Shown here: one piece after another, positions 35,001-48,671 of the stretch
Numbering within the stretch: the first letter of the stretch is position 1
Layout: each line of letters starts with the position of its first letter
NCBI GenBank assembly: GCA_963678705.1
Contig: OY783215.1
Span: 14,489,740-14,553,739 of the forward strand
Origin: Panorpa germanica
Taxonomy: Eukaryota; Arthropoda; Insecta; Mecoptera; Panorpidae
Reading direction: 5' to 3'
DNA: 64,000 nt
The notes under the pieces: model-generated
The model's input: the letters and a program-made list of their open reading frames with translations, nothing else
What the model was told of the DNA's origin: nothing
Databases searched by the model: none
Position numbers and translations under genes: made by a program

Positions 35001-38000
35001 TTTCATTCCCTGTTTGCAAACCTCATGTTCCTCAAGTTCATCTTTTATGTTTAATTAATAGATAATACATTAATAAAAATTAGAAATTATATTTTGTATT
35101 ATTGTAATAAGGAACTGGTAAATATTTTTAAAATATATTAACTATAAACTTTATCAAATTATAGGTGTTAACATTATATTATAAAATTACTAGGTGTCAT
35201 ACTAAAATTTTGTATCTGTGTTATTTGTACGTGTCGTTCGTAGGGCTATTAATTAGTGTGTGGTCAAAGCATCCGGTCACTCACGATTGTTCCAAATGCA
35301 TGGGCGGAGCTTCACTTCATTCCCAAACGTTTGGAGTGACGTCGTTAGTTTGGCAGGATGTAACGATTGAGAGTGGCTGGCTCGTATTCGTATTAAACAT
35401 ATTCGTATTCAACTTGTACTCAATCTTTAATGTTGTATTCAATTTAAATTTCTCGTATATTGATATTAATATAAAATAACATATAATCTCTTAGATATAA
35501 ATGTTTAAATAATCATGCATAAATAATTAAAATAAATTTCCAGGATTAAACTGGAGGGTAAATATAAAGCCAGTTCCTTTTTTAAGTAGAGTTTTATTTT
35601 TAAAAACCGATTTTGGAAATATTTGACAATATTAAGTCTCATGAGCCCTTGATTGATATTCAAAATTTTTCCAAAATTAGTTGACGAATATTTTAATTAA
35701 TAGTGTTTTTAAAATAATTCAGTTTTATGTAATCGTATATTTATTGTTTAATTTCTTCCTTTTTGTAATAAAACAAATTCAGATAAATGCATAACAATTG
35801 AGCTCAGTTAATGTTCTTAAAAGATAAGAAAGCATTAGATCCAAATACTCCACAGTTAGAAATATGTATATTATATTCTTGACATAATCCAGATAGAAAA
35901 TGAATCGTGGAATTAGCTTGTAGTAAGCTAGAAAGTGCGAAACTCGCATTCCAAGACAATTTTCTACATAGGATTAATTTACGAAAAGTAGAAATGTCGA
36001 ATTGTGTTCATCCTTAGCAAGTTGAATCACGTTTTAATGTGAGAGGTGTAGTTATAGTAAATGCATTCTTTCAAGCTTTCATTCTCTTCCACGTTTCATA
36101 CGATAAATCCAATGCGTTTTGTGCGAGCTTTACGAACTTATAGACACTTACCTAATAACTATATTACTATATGTGGCTTATAATCAATTAAACGAAGCAA
36201 GAACCAAACCCCTAATCTAAAACGTAATGGTCGAGTATAATCTTTTATTATTTGAACTTGTTCGGATTATCAAACACATTAGTTATCTAGTTTGGATTAT
36301 CAAACACATTAGTTAATTTAGCTTGATATTGTTGCTTGACTATTATAGAAGTGGACGTTAAGAAATCTTTAACGTAAACATAATATTTATGTAGCAGATT
36401 CGTGTATACGTAAATCTTACATAACTATGTTTAGTGGGTATATGTACATAACCTAGAAATTACGTAAACTAAAATTGTCTCATTAAAACATTAAACCTCA
36501 AGAGTCAGGGCGCCGTAATGAATAAAACTAGGTCTAATGTAAAAAAATGTATTAATTATAAGGAACATATATCACAAAAGAGAAAAATATAAAAGGAAAG
36601 AATTATATAATTTCTATTTGATTCTATCTCAAAGAAAACTGATATAAATATTTTTATAAATCTTTACTTGTATCAATAGTTTAAACTTATTAAATCTATA
36701 ACTAAATAATTTGTAAATATGATTTTTGTAACTATTATATATAGTTTAAAAAGTGTATTTCATTGTATATAATTTGCATAGTCTAAATTTCCAAAAAAAA
36801 CTAAAACAAAAGTGAAAATATATTGCAATTGGCAACCCTGACTGTTAACAACATATATTGATGTATAATAGATTGCTGTATCCTATTTATATGTCTGTCA
36901 TATTATCTAAACTGGGTATTTCTATTTCTCTCATACTACTTCTATCTCTTTCTCGTTTTATTGGTTCCAATATCTAAGATAGTAGAACAAAGTCTATGAT
37001 AAAAAGTTAGGTTAGATTTGAGTGGAAATAGTCAGCAGTATTTATTAATAAAAAATTTAAATTTTCATAGTTAAAACATATAATGAATATCTCGAAAATT
37101 TATTCTTCCAATTTAACTTTAATAGATTGAAATTAATTAGTCCAAAAACTTCTCGATCTTTATATTCCTAAGCTACTAAGTGATTCTTAGACAAAAATAA
37201 AGAAACCAATCTAACTATTGAAACAAAGAAATCAATTTTAAAAATGAGTACATCATTTATAATAAAACACAAAATAGTTTTCTTGCACCTAAATTCCATA
37301 AAATTAATAAAACTAAGTATATTTCACATAAAAATTATAATTTTTAGATATTTTATTGTTATTATTGCCTTACTTGAAATGAAGTAATTATAGATGCATA
37401 TCTTTTAGGCGCACAAACAAGAAGAACCTAATATTCGTTTGTAACAATATTTGTTCAAATTGTAAAGAGCCGACGAAGACAGATGATGCCCCCTTTTCAT
37501 CCCAGAACCTTAATTATGACTAGATACAATTAAACGTTTACTGGATGTACTTATTTGACAATTAAAAATGATTTCTTTGTTCTATTTCTATCTAAACTAA
37601 ACTATCTAGATTTAAGCTGACTAACTGTACGGAATGAAATATTTATAATATACTCATCATATATTAAAAATGAAGTAAAACAAATATTTAAAAAAAATTC
37701 TTGATGTAAATAAAACAACAATTATATCAAATTACTTTTAAAAAATGTAGAGTATAGTATTGTATGTTAATCAGTATTTTGGAAAGAAAATGTTTACTGT
37801 GTTCGATATAATGTTAGTTAAGGATATAATTAAATAAATATATATTTAAGAAGAGATTGATATATAAATTTATATGAGATGGAGAATAAAATTACGACAA
37901 TCTACACAGATAAAATGAAAAACCAAAGTTATTTTAAAACATATGGTTTATCATTAGTAGATATCGTTGAGAAGATAATATATAAAATGTATATGATGTG

Positions 38001-39233
38001 CTAATATAAGATAAATTATATTATTAATATGTGATAAAATATAAAAAAAACATACATACTTTCCAATCCTTTAATATATAAATATACTTGAGTGAAAAAA
38101 TAGAATCCGAATTTAAAATTTCAGCTGAGATTCAAACCGTTTATTTAAGCTGACTGCGAATAGATGGCGCTTATTTGTGTAATTGATTCTTGAAAGCTGT
38201 TTCTAATTATATAAATAAAAGAGAAATACATTTTTTGCATTTATAATTGAAGTTTGGCAATATGTGGTTCAAATTTTAAGGCGAATCTCAATTAAACTAG
38301 CGAACCTATATGTTTTTCTCAAAACCAAAAAGAATTCATTTTTTTATACAGAAAAATAAATTGATGGAGGAACCATAAAACCAACTCCTTATTGTTACTC
38401 CCAATAATTGAAACGTTATTTATTTGTTTTAAATCGATTTCAATTTTTTCAATCACTGTATGAATGAATATATGTATAAACTTCTAATGCTAAAGCTAAA
38501 GTAACTGACAGAAAATGTAGCTACTCTAGTTTATGCAACATGTTTACTCCATTGAAAGATCTCCAACCCCCTTAAAATATCATCATTCTTCAAAAGGCCT
38601 AATTGACATGAAAACACGACAATCCTTACATCTATAATATACATATAATATATAATTATATAAGTAATAAAAATAAAAGATATATATATGTAATATGATA
38701 TGTATGGAAAAATCTAAACTTTTGTAATATATGTATGTATTTCAAATGTATAGGTTTAGACAATCCCTAAATTATATTTATTGTTACCCAGTGATTATGA
38801 ATGATCTGAATAAAATTAAATGTTTTGAATTCGGACATCATAAATGCAATTGTGTTTTTTTAATAGTTCCTTTATCCTTTTCCAAAAAATCTGTATTGTG
38901 GTTCAAAAACACTACAGCGGAAATATTCAAGACTCAGTTCTTTCTTAGGTGAATGGTACCATCTACATTTCAAATCAGATTCCATACCTGGTTAGCATAT
39001 ATTTGATCCAGATGCTAATAATATTTTGAAACATATTTCAAATTACGATAGGTAATTAAATATATTTAACAAATAAATTTTATTTTTAGTATCAAGAAAA
39101 TATATAGTATTTAAATTAAAAATAAATGATTTTTTTAACCAAACTGTATGCATCCAAATATATTTAGTGTGTTTTAGTGTCTTTAAGTTGGTACTGGTCG
39201 GTGGTTGCATTAGCTGTAATTCTGATTTATAAA
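35001..39233. other. Intergenic stretch upstream of the RBM45-like gene
   Basis: AT-rich, with no supported exon. A more balanced patch at 35255-35395 (open frame 35165-35479, no recognised motif) stands out slightly. A duplicated 'GATTATCAAACACATTAGTTA' motif lies at 36266-36315. Transcription of the downstream gene probably starts shortly before 39234; no convincing core promoter was identified. Confidence 0.4.
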
Positions 39234-41491
39234 ATGTCAGACTATAGAAAATCAAGCGGTTCTTCTGATCATACTTTACCTCGATCAGATGATCCTCCAT
39301 ACTCAAGGTTATTTATTGTTTGTAGTAAAGACTTAGTTGAAGATGATTTTCGTTCAGCTTTCGAGAAATTTGGAACAATCGAAGAAATTCGAGTTGTACA
39401 AGACAGACACACCGGAGATAGTAAAGGTGCGCCATTTTAATTTATTTCTTTTTATTTTTGACATTTCTGAATAATGTTTGTTTACTTATCACCTTTTATT
39501 TTATATTTAAGGAGTTGTTTACATCAAATTCTCAAAAACATCGGAGGCAGCGAAAGCACTCGAAGAAATGAATGGATTCACTCTTGGAAATTCTTCACAG
39601 AGAGCTATAAAAGTAATAGTAGCTGCAAGGTATATAACTCATTGAGTAATATTTGTATCAGTACGGGTTAATAGTAGTGAAAGTGTTAACATTTATAGTG
39701 TTAAAAGTGCAAATATTTTATTGTAGCCGTGATCAAGGAAGTACAAAACGAGATGGTAACGAAGCTGAAAAATATACACGTCTTTTTGTTATTATTCCAA
39801 AATCAATGAGTGAATCGGACTTAACAGAAGAGTTTCGAAAGTTTGGTAGTATTGACTATGTCACAATTATCAAAGACAAAACAACACGGGAATCTAAAGG
39901 ATTTGCTTATATTAAATTCTTCAGTTTTTACCACGCAGCGTTAGCTTTTGAAAAATGCGAAAGACGATACAGAGCAGTTTTTGCAGAACCAAAACCTGTG
40001 AAATATGATCACAATAAAGCTTTATATGACTTTGACAGATACAAGTATGTATACATTTAGTACAACTCTTCACACAAGTATATGAATAGTTTATTTAATA
40101 TCGCTTTTATCAGTCCCAGTTCTTCGTCCAGTTATGCAGCATACGATAGTCTGCCTTTAGCAGTTCGTGACATTGTGTCTACTGGAGACAGTTTTAATGG
40201 AAACGCAAAATTAATTGTAACAGCCAGTCTTCACACCAACCAAGATCAAATGTGGAAACTTTTCGATATTATCCCAGGTTAGAATGTTTTAAATTACTTT
40301 TTATAAATTCTGAAATATTGTTATATAAATGGTTACAATTGTAGGGTTGGATTACTGTCACTTAAGTGGCAACCGGGGTAGTGTTACAAATCAATTTACG
40401 GTGGCTTATTCATCTCAGAAATCTGCAAATTATGCCAAAGAAAAATTACATGGTTTTGAATATCCCCCAGGTTATAGACTAATAGTAAAGTCAGATCCTG
40501 AAAGGTGAATATTATTGTTTTTTTATTATTTTGTTGTATAATGTTGGAAATGAGTATCATGTAGAAACTATATTCTTTTTTTTTATTTAAGTGTAACATA
40601 CTTTAGGCAAAATTTTTATAAACCAAATACTCATCATTTTCGATCCAATTTGAAACAGATATGTGCAACATAATATCAAAGTTTTAAAATATATTAACTA
40701 TAAAAAGTAATAATATAAAATTCTTTTATAAAGTTTTACATCAAATAATGATACAATTTCCCGAGGACTTCAGTCAGCAACAAGTATTCTTTCAAATCCA
40801 TCCGGAATTAATGACATAGCACAACTAGCTGAAACAATAGCGCAGGCTACAAGTTTAATACAAGCAGCTGGGCTGCAAGGTATGTTGAGATTCTCTAAAA
40901 CAAAAATACTGAGCTATGTTTGCTTAAGACTACCAAGCGAAGAATGATGATTTAATTATCTAATTTTCTTGCAGTACCTCCCGTTAATCCAGCAGATAAA
41001 TTAAAACTACCACCCCCACAACCGCTGGTTCATCTTGACTCCGCTGTTGCGTTACGGTATATTGTTTTCTTTCTTTTGTTAAATCTATCTGATGCGCAGT
41101 ACTTGAATATCCACAATTTATTTCCGTTTTCTTAATGTTACAGATTATTTGTTGTTTGTGTTCCCACGCCTCCACCCATACAAACATTAAGGGATGTTTT
41201 CTGTCGATTCGGAAACTTGATTGATGTCTATATGATATTTAATAAAAATTGTGGCTTTGCAAAATATTCCAGCAGAGAGAGTGCCTTAACAGCTATGGAG
41301 GTTTATATTTAACTACAGAAATAATTTAGTATAAATTTTATTGCTTTCATTTATTAATGTATATTTTATGAAAGGTATTGCATGGAGCTTATGTAAGTGG
41401 AGTGAGATTGAAGGTGCTAGAAGCTGATGAACCACGAGCACATTCAGAGGATGACAGACGTAAGAGAGTAAAGCGGGATGATGTGGACTAA
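39234..41491 (+). CDS. RBM45: RNA-binding protein 45 homologue, complete, nine exons
   Basis: Exons: 39234-39426, 39512-39629, 39727-40044, 40114-40277, 40345-40504, 40734-40879, 40975-41056, 41144-41300 and 41375-41491 (TAA). All junctions are GT/AG and phase-consistent; the product is 484 aa, close to vertebrate RBM45. RRM1 has RNP2 L-F-I-V-C-S (residues 26-31) and RNP1 K-G-V-V-Y-I-K-F. RRM2 has L-F-V-I-I-P (about 123) and K-G-F-A-Y-I-K-F. RRM3 is in exons 4-5, with L-H-G-F-E-Y-P-P-G at its end. RRM4 is in exons 8-9, with L-F-V-V-C-V and V-F-C-R-F-G-N-L-I. The C-terminus R-R-K-R-V-K-R is a likely nuclear localisation signal. The order of four RRMs, the P-P-Y-S-R-L-F start of RRM1 and the K-S-x-x-E-x-D-L start of RRM2 identify RBM45, a neural nuclear RNA-binding protein in vertebrates. 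The start is the first in-frame ATG; a GTG 57 bases upstream is not needed. Confidence 0.93.
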
Positions 41492-42242
41492 ACCCAGGTA
41501 AGTTACTTTACTTATGTTTTGTATTTGCTAAATTCATGGATTTCTTATTTGTAAATAAATGGTTATTGTTCATATTTGCACAGAATAATTTTTCGATTGA
41601 AATAGCGTTTTCTAATTGTGTGATCTTTCGTTGTTTTTCGTGGATTTTTTTTTTAACTGCAGCAAGAGGGTGTATATACTCGTAATAGTAGTTTAAGCTA
41701 CAGCCAGCGTAACAACATTGACTGTCATCATTTGATCTTCTGTTTAATTTGAAAACTAAACGTAAAGTGAATTTTTTTTTAAATAAAACTTATGATAAAT
41801 TTCATTGTTATAATTATTGTTCACAGACTTATTCACTAACGAAGACAAAATGGGACAGGACTTGGAATTTATTACAAATATTAATGCCCTTACATCCAAC
41901 AACTGAACTGCAACTGAACTTTTAACTTCAATTTAATACTGGATAAGAGACGTACAATTTGACCTACTTTTTTTGAAAAGTAACTCAACATTAACATGCT
42001 ATGTACAATTTAGACTTTAATGTATATAAAATGTATTTTTCGACATTTTTATTGGCTGACTTTATTTTAACGACATTAAATAATTTTAAATATTTTTTTG
42101 ACAAAACCACAAATGAAGGGACTATGCTTTATATTTATGCAGCTCTAACGTTTTTGATTTGTAGGTGATAACACGAAGCTTATTTGTCGTTAAAAGCTTT
42201 TTTTTCTGTAATGATTTTATGTATGCTAAATACTTCAATAAA
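41492..42242 (+). other. RBM45 3' UTR with an intron, and poly(A) signal
   Basis: The stop is followed six bases later by CCCAG|GTAAGT (exon end 41497), so the last coding exon appears to splice to a UTR exon. A good acceptor, TTGTTCACAG, ends at 41826. The UTR exon would run to the AATAAA at 42237-42242. The junction is too close to the stop to trigger exon-junction-dependent decay. Another possible UTR acceptor (TTATTTTACAG near 43114), followed by an AATAAA near 43164, suggests an alternative last exon. Confidence 0.6.
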
Positions 42243-44033
42243 GTAGGAAAAGTATTGTTATTTTTTTATGTTTATCTAACGAAAAAAAAAGTATAGAAAA
42301 TTAACAATACTGAAAATGCAACTTTTATTTGTCTATTTAATGATATTGTAATTGCTTCAACGTAGCAAATATCTTGGACGATGTAATGGAATTAACTAAT
42401 TGGGGCTATGACTAGACTAAAATTGATTCATAGATTATGAATGGGTTTAGGGATCAGCTGCACAGTAATGGTTGTGCTAACTTAGGTCATAGTAATATGT
42501 GTCATTCCCTTAACCGAGCTCGCTAAGAAATTAAACAAGTTGTTTAGTATCGTCATTTAAATAAAATTGATATAAAATTTAATGTAGTTCTATATTCGAT
42601 AAATATTTGTCATTTAATATAAACTAAATTTGATTTTTATCTGTGATTTGTTTTTATCTTGTATGTTTCCATTTTCATATATTAAATTTGTAAATGTCCT
42701 ATGCTTACGTTATTATTATATTCAATTATAATTGACAATATGCATTTATGATAATTTTTGTATATAATGAACATTAATATTCTTGGTTAATTGGCAATTA
42801 CGTTGACTTTTAAAGAAGAGAATGCTTTGTAATATTGAACTGTATTTTCGGGGTGTACAAACCTTTTATGCTGTGTGTATTTTCTTCCTTTTTGTAATTT
42901 TTTGGGACATAGTTCATTTCATTAGAATTTTAAGGAGCTTGATTTCATATTCATCTAGGAATCATTAAAATTTAGAATATAAATCATTATTTCATAATTG
43001 TCTCGAATTTATCACCACAATTTATTTGTAAATAAATATTACATGAATAATAAATATCAATATGACTGACGACTTGTTTTTTTTTCTGCTTAATTGTTGT
43101 ATTTATTTTACAGAATAACTTCAAGGAGAGCTATCTGTGATAAATATTCTAAGTACAAATGTTAAATAAAACACTGATTGACTAAATGATTTGGTGTTAA
43201 TTAACAGCAAGATAAATTTTATAACGACTGGTATAAATAATGTAATCTTTCAGATTGTTTTATTTTACTATCCTGTGATATTAATTATATTTCTTAAGTA
43301 TTCAGTAATATATTTGTTCGAGTATTGTCTTTTTAATACAAATAATAATAAATCAATTAAATAATCTTTGTTTCTAAATTTCTTTAATCCTGTTCCACTC
43401 ATTCCATTTTCTGTTTCTTTTTTCATATCAATTAAAGAAGCATCTAGGCATTTATTATATATTACTAATTAATTACTCTAATAATTTTGCTGAATAATAA
43501 CATTTATGCATAAGATGATATTTTATCATCGCTAAAATTAACATACAGAATAAGACTTTAAAATAGACCTATTATATTTAAAAATGAAATCAGGTATTTA
43601 ATAATTAAGGAAACTGCTATTGATAACTAAAACATAAGTCAAAAAATAAGACACTAAGAGCGGTACTAGTTTAGTGCATGAAGAAATTCAATAAAAAGAT
43701 TGATTTTTAATTGTTGTAACAATAGAAGTTTGTATTTTGCTTCAACTCATTAAGAACAATAAAATCTATATTCATTAGTATTTACATACATAATTATTTT
43801 AAAATAAAACCAAAAATACGCCATCTATTTAATAGTAGATAATACGCCATCTATTTAATGGTAGATAGAACACATATAGTTAAAGATTAGTCTTGCAGAT
43901 GGCACCAGTTGTTTATAAATTGTGACGCCTGATGCGCTTACTACTATATTAACGCACAGTATATTATAACGTATTGTAATGTAGTTTTTCATACTGATTG
44001 AACAATTAAAACCGAATAACTTGACTTTTAGAA
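42243..44033. other. Intergenic, AT-rich, with a short tandem duplication
   Basis: No exon supported. 'ATACGCCATCTATTTAAT' followed by a GTAGATA motif occurs twice in tandem (43816-43866). The stretch 43893-43955 is similar to 52898-52965 inside the right palindrome arm (shared 'ACGCCTGAT.CGCTT.CTACTATAT'), so a diverged copy of part of that region lies just outside the repeat complex. Confidence 0.45.
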
Positions 44034-44776
44034 AGAAAGACCATGGATTTTGAAAGGATTGCAAGAGCAAGATTCCAAAGTAATACAGTTTACACTGTGG
44101 TGTAAGGTTTTATATCAAATAATACGAATGTCAAAGATATAAGATATATAAAATAATTTTAAATATATAATTTTTTCTATATCTAAGAATTTAAAAAAGT
44201 TTTAAAAGATTTCACGTTTTAAAGCGCCTGATCCTTGTGCTAATACTATAACGCTTTTTAACGTTTCTCTGGCTTACGACTTTATGGACATTTTTTCTAA
44301 AAAAAAAATTACATTTCTTAGATATTTTTTGATGCAGTTATGTTCGTTATGCTATAAAATAAAGAACTGCGTCATTACATTTTAAATATCAACGATTATC
44401 TGGAATTTATGCAACTTTTTGTAAATTCATGGATCTTTTTTTCTAAAAAAAAATTTACATTTCTTAGATATTTTTTGATGCAGTTATTTTCGTTATGCCT
44501 TATTAAAAAGAACTGCGTCATTATATTTTAAATATCTACGATTTTGTGGCATGTATGCGACCTTTTATAAATTCATAGACCTTTTTCTTAGAAAATTTAT
44601 ATTGTTATATTTTTTAAAAATGAGTAATATTTTCTAACTTAGATTTTTCTGCTGATTTCATAAATAATATTAATTTTTTTAAATCTATTACATTTCGAGT
44701 TTTATGTGCCGATATCTCGTAAACCAAAACACTTACCTAAAAATGAATTGCAGATTTAGAATCAGCATTCAAAATC

Positions 44777-45005
44777 ATGTTAAAAACCGTTTAAAAATTA
44801 CCATTTTATTTTTTTCAATTTTTATGAAAAGTAAGAAAAGTATAGTCTTCTTACTTTTTCAAAAAAAACTTTTTTTTATTTTGACATATGATATATGTTT
44901 TCTAGCGTAGTTTTTTATGCTCTTACCATTTTATGCTCTTACTCTTCTTACTTTTCATAAAAATTGAAAAAAATAAAATGGTAATTTTTAACCGGTTTTG
45001 ATGCA
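44777..45005. repeat. Foldback inside the diverged copy
   Basis: The stretch 44777-44840 ('AAACCGTTTAAAAATTACC' to 'ATGAAAAGTAAGAA') is reverse-complemented at 44946-45002 ('TTCTTACTTTTCATAAAAA' to 'GGTAATTTTTAACCGG'). This forms arms of about 55-60 bp around a loop of about 100 bp. Confidence 0.75.
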
Positions 45006-45650
45006 GTTATGTTCGTTAGGCTTTAAAATAAAGAACTGCTTCATTACATTTTAAAAAACTAAGCGTGTCTGGATTTTATGCGACCTTTTTTAAATTCATG
45101 GACTTTTTTTTCTAATTTTTTTTTCTGGATTTATTGAAATGTTTTGATGCAGTTATGTTCGTTAGGCTTTAAAATAAAGAACTGCTTCATTACATTTTAA
45201 AAAACTAGGCATGTCTGGCTTTTGTGCGACCTTTTTAAAATTCATGGACTTTTTTTTCTAATTTTTTTTTATGGAATTATTGAAATGTTTTGATGCAGTT
45301 ATGTTCGTTAGGCTTTAAAATAAAGAACTGCTTCATTACATTTTAAAGAACTAAGCGTGTCTCACTTTTGTGCGACCTTTTTAAAATTCATGGACTTTTT
45401 TTTCTAATTTTTTTTTTCTGGATTTGTTGAAATGTTTTGATGCAGTTATGTTCGTTAGGTTTTAAAATAAAGAACTGCTTCATTACATTTTAAAAAACTA
45501 GGCGTGTCTGGCTTTTGTGCGACCTTTTTAAAATTCATGGACTTTTTTCTAATTTTTTCTTATGGAATTATTGAAATGTTTTGATGCAGTTATGTTCGTT
45601 AGGCTTTAAAATAAAGAACTGCTTCATTACATTTTAAATATTTACGATTT
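45000..45650 (+). repeat. 146-bp tandem repeat, five units
   Basis: Units start at GATGCAGTTATGTTCGTTAG at 45000, 45146, 45292, 45439 and 45583, a spacing of 144-147 bp. Each unit contains GATGCAGTT followed about 30 bases later by AACTGCTTC, a short inverted repeat able to form a hairpin. The end is T-rich with 'TTCATGGACTTTTTT'. Two more diverged units (GATGCAGTTAT near 44331 and 44481) precede the array. Confidence 0.9.
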
Positions 45651-46480
45651 TCTGGCTTTTGAGTAAACATTAATAAAGTCAAAAATCAAATTTTAAAACG
45701 GCGATTATTCGAAAACTGTAAGAGATAATTGAAAATTTATTTTAATTTTGAAATCAGCATTAAAAACTACGTTCGAAAATATATATCATATGCCAAATTG
45801 AAAAAAATGTTTTTTTGAAAAAGTAAGAAGAGTAAATAAAATTGAAAATTTATTTTAATTTTGAAATCAGCATTAAAAACTACGTTCGAAAATATATATC
45901 ATATGCCAAATTGAAAAAAATGTTTTTTTGAAAAAGTAAGAAGACTATAATAGTCTTCTGCATTTACTTCACTTTTAAATTAATATCTGTCTGCAGCAAT
46001 CTTAGATAAAGCAAAATGTATTTCTATAAATAATTATAAACAATAATAAAGTTAAAAATAGATTCACGAACAAAAGAAAACAATTATAATAAAAGAAATA
46101 TTGAAAAAATGTATTGCGAATTCTTGATGGCAGGGTGTTTAGTCCTCAAAAACAAAGACTAGTTATAAATCCACTTGTTATACCGGCATTTTCGAATATC
46201 TATAGTTATTTGAAAGATAACAGATTAGATAACGAAATAAACTTGACTTACATTCAAAAATGTTTAAAATAAATAGTATATTATGTTTAAATATTGTCGA
46301 TTTCATGTTATATGTTCAGTAATACAAATTGCTCGTAAAATATGTAAAGGTAGAAGCAAAAACAAACAAAACCACGCTGGATGCGTATTAACAACACGCC
46401 AGATATACAGCGCATGTGCTTACAGCGATAATCCATCGTAAAACAGTAAATACAATTAGAAAAATATAAAATAAACTCAC

Positions 46481-46594
46481 CATGCCTGTTTTTCTTTCTA
46501 ATTTTCCTGGAGATAAATCTTCAGTTGAAAAATAAAGTTCCCTGGAAGATGTTCGATGTCTCGAAGTTACTGCCGACCTAATCACAGCTCCCAT
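46481..46594 (-). pseudogene. Mirror copy of a candidate first coding exon
   Basis: Exact reverse-complement copy of 53727-53840, including the start codon, the 38 codons and the GTGAGT donor. Transcribed leftward it would run into the repeat block and towards the 3' side of the RBM45 gene, where I see no continuing exon. It is therefore called an orphan duplicate; if the left arm is an assembly artefact it does not exist. Confidence 0.5.
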
Positions 46595-48671
46595 GTGACA
46601 CACTGCACTACGGCTAAAATGATACTAGCTAAAAAACACCGAACGTGTATTCGGGTGGAACAGAACTGAACCTAGAACGAAGAACGAAGTCGAGTAATCG
46701 AGTAATCGCCGCGACGCGACGGCAAAATAATACAGACGCAGTGAGTCACTGAGTCACCACCGCACGGTGAATGCCTGCCTCAGCCTGCCTGCAAATGTAG
46801 CGAAACGACGGCACACAGAGTGAAAGAATCAGATAATTCAATTAGTAACATGCTAAAAAGAGATGCAGCACTGTGTCATCGATCGATTTGTATTTGTTTT
46901 GCAATATACTGTACAACTTACAACACGTTTAACAATGTAATCTTTTCTTATTGCTTTTAAAAAAATTCAACTGATAAGTTATGTACCATCTATAGTTATT
47001 CACAGTTGGAAAGTATATCGCGTTTATATACATTATACAAATCTGGGGAATTTGGAGGCTTTAAGATATTTTAAATTGTTTGAATTTAGTACATTATAGA
47101 GAGTCTTACAAGAAAACTTAAGTGATTTTCTTGTTCATCTTATGGCTCCTATTCCGACTTACATTTAATAACGTCTGTTATTTGTAAACGACAGATGCCC
47201 ATGCATTTATTGTTACAGAATGTATAAAATACCTGTTCTATTATTGGTAAAGAGTTAAAGTAGTTCCCATGTTTATAGTTGAATAAGTAAGGTTTCATAT
47301 AAACAATCAAGAAATTGAAAATTCATACTACTGATAAATAGAATTTTGCGCATAAGTTTAAGTCTGTATATATAGTAGCAAGCGAATCAGGCGTAGTAAT
47401 TTTTAAACTACTAGTGTCATCTGTTAAACAATTTTTACTGTGTTTGTCTTCTCTACTGTTTAATAGATATCTATATTATTGGGTTAAGTATTTGCTAAAT
47501 AATTAATTTTACAAAACTAATAAGCGGAATAAATAATTACTAATGTATATTTTATTGTTGTTTAGTGCGTTGAGCAGAAGGAATAAGCTATGACTAATGA
47601 ATAGTTTACTTAATAACTGATTTAAATAAATTTATTTTTTCATAAGCAGTGCTGGATTAGCCGTATAGCAGAAGAAGCAAATGATACGGGTGCCAGCTTC
47701 TAAAATTTTAGTTTAAATATTTTTACATACAGCTACTATTTCATTAAACAATTCATAAATTATTGCATTATTACTGCTTAATAGCCGGCGCATTCGGTTT
47801 AAATAAATATAAATTAAGCCTGAACAGCAGGCAACCTAAATTACGTTATTTAAAATAAAGTTGCAGTTTAAGCAAGATATAGATATTTTTTACATTTTTT
47901 AATGTGGTTATATCCGCTATACGTTTAATTGACCAACTGTTTAATTAAAATTAAAATATTTACACATTTCCAGCTTTTATGGAACTTTTTAATAATTCAT
48001 TCAAAGACCATGAATTTTAAAAGGATTGCAAGAGCAAGATTCCAAAATAATACAGTTTACACTGTGGTGTAAGGTTTTATTTCAAATAATACGAATGTCA
48101 AAGATATAAGATACATAAAATAATTTTAAATATATAATTTTTTCTATATCTAAGAATTTAAAAAAGTTTTAAAAGATTTCACGTTTTAAAGCGCCTGATC
48201 CTTATACTAATACTATAACGCTTTTTAACGTTTCTCTGGCTTACGACTTTATGGACATTTTTTCTAAAAAAAAATTACATTTCTTTGATATTTTTTGATG
48301 CAGTTATGTTTGTTATGCTATAAAATAAAGAACTGCGTCATTACATTTTAAATATCTACGATTTTCTGGAATTTATGCAACTTTTTATAAATTCATGGAC
48401 CTTTTTCTTAGAAAATTTATATTGTTATATTTTTTAAAAATGAGTAATATTTTCTAACTTAGATTTTTCTGCTGATTTCATAAATAATATTAATTTTTTT
48501 AAATCTATTACATTTCGAGTTTTATGTGCCGATATCTCGTAAACCAAAACACTTACCTAAAAATGAATTGCAGATTTAGAATCAGCATTCAAAATCATGT
48601 TAAAAACCGTTTAAAAATTACCATTTTATTTTTTTTTAATTTTTATGAAAAGTAAGAAGAGTATAATAGTC

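Larger units (their letters stand above)
44034..45956 (+). repeat. Diverged third copy of the palindrome's inner half
   Basis: Direct, imperfect repeat of 48005-50160: both begin 'AGACCATG.ATTTT.AAAGG' and share 'GCAAGAGCAAGATTCC'. They run in parallel through the 146-bp tandem array to 'AAAAAGTAAGAAGACTAT'. This copy is shorter: it has five regular tandem units instead of seven, lacks the inner hairpin at 48672-48968, and has one extra early diverged unit. A segment of about 100 bp near its end (about 45730-45830) is itself duplicated. It breaks off within 'TAGTCTTCT', where the left palindrome arm starts. Confidence 0.85.

Noticed and set aside
39177-39233. N-terminal extension of RBM45 from a GTG
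   Set aside because: The extension has no ATG, is hydrophobic, and is not found in the family; the first in-frame ATG at 39234 gives the expected length.
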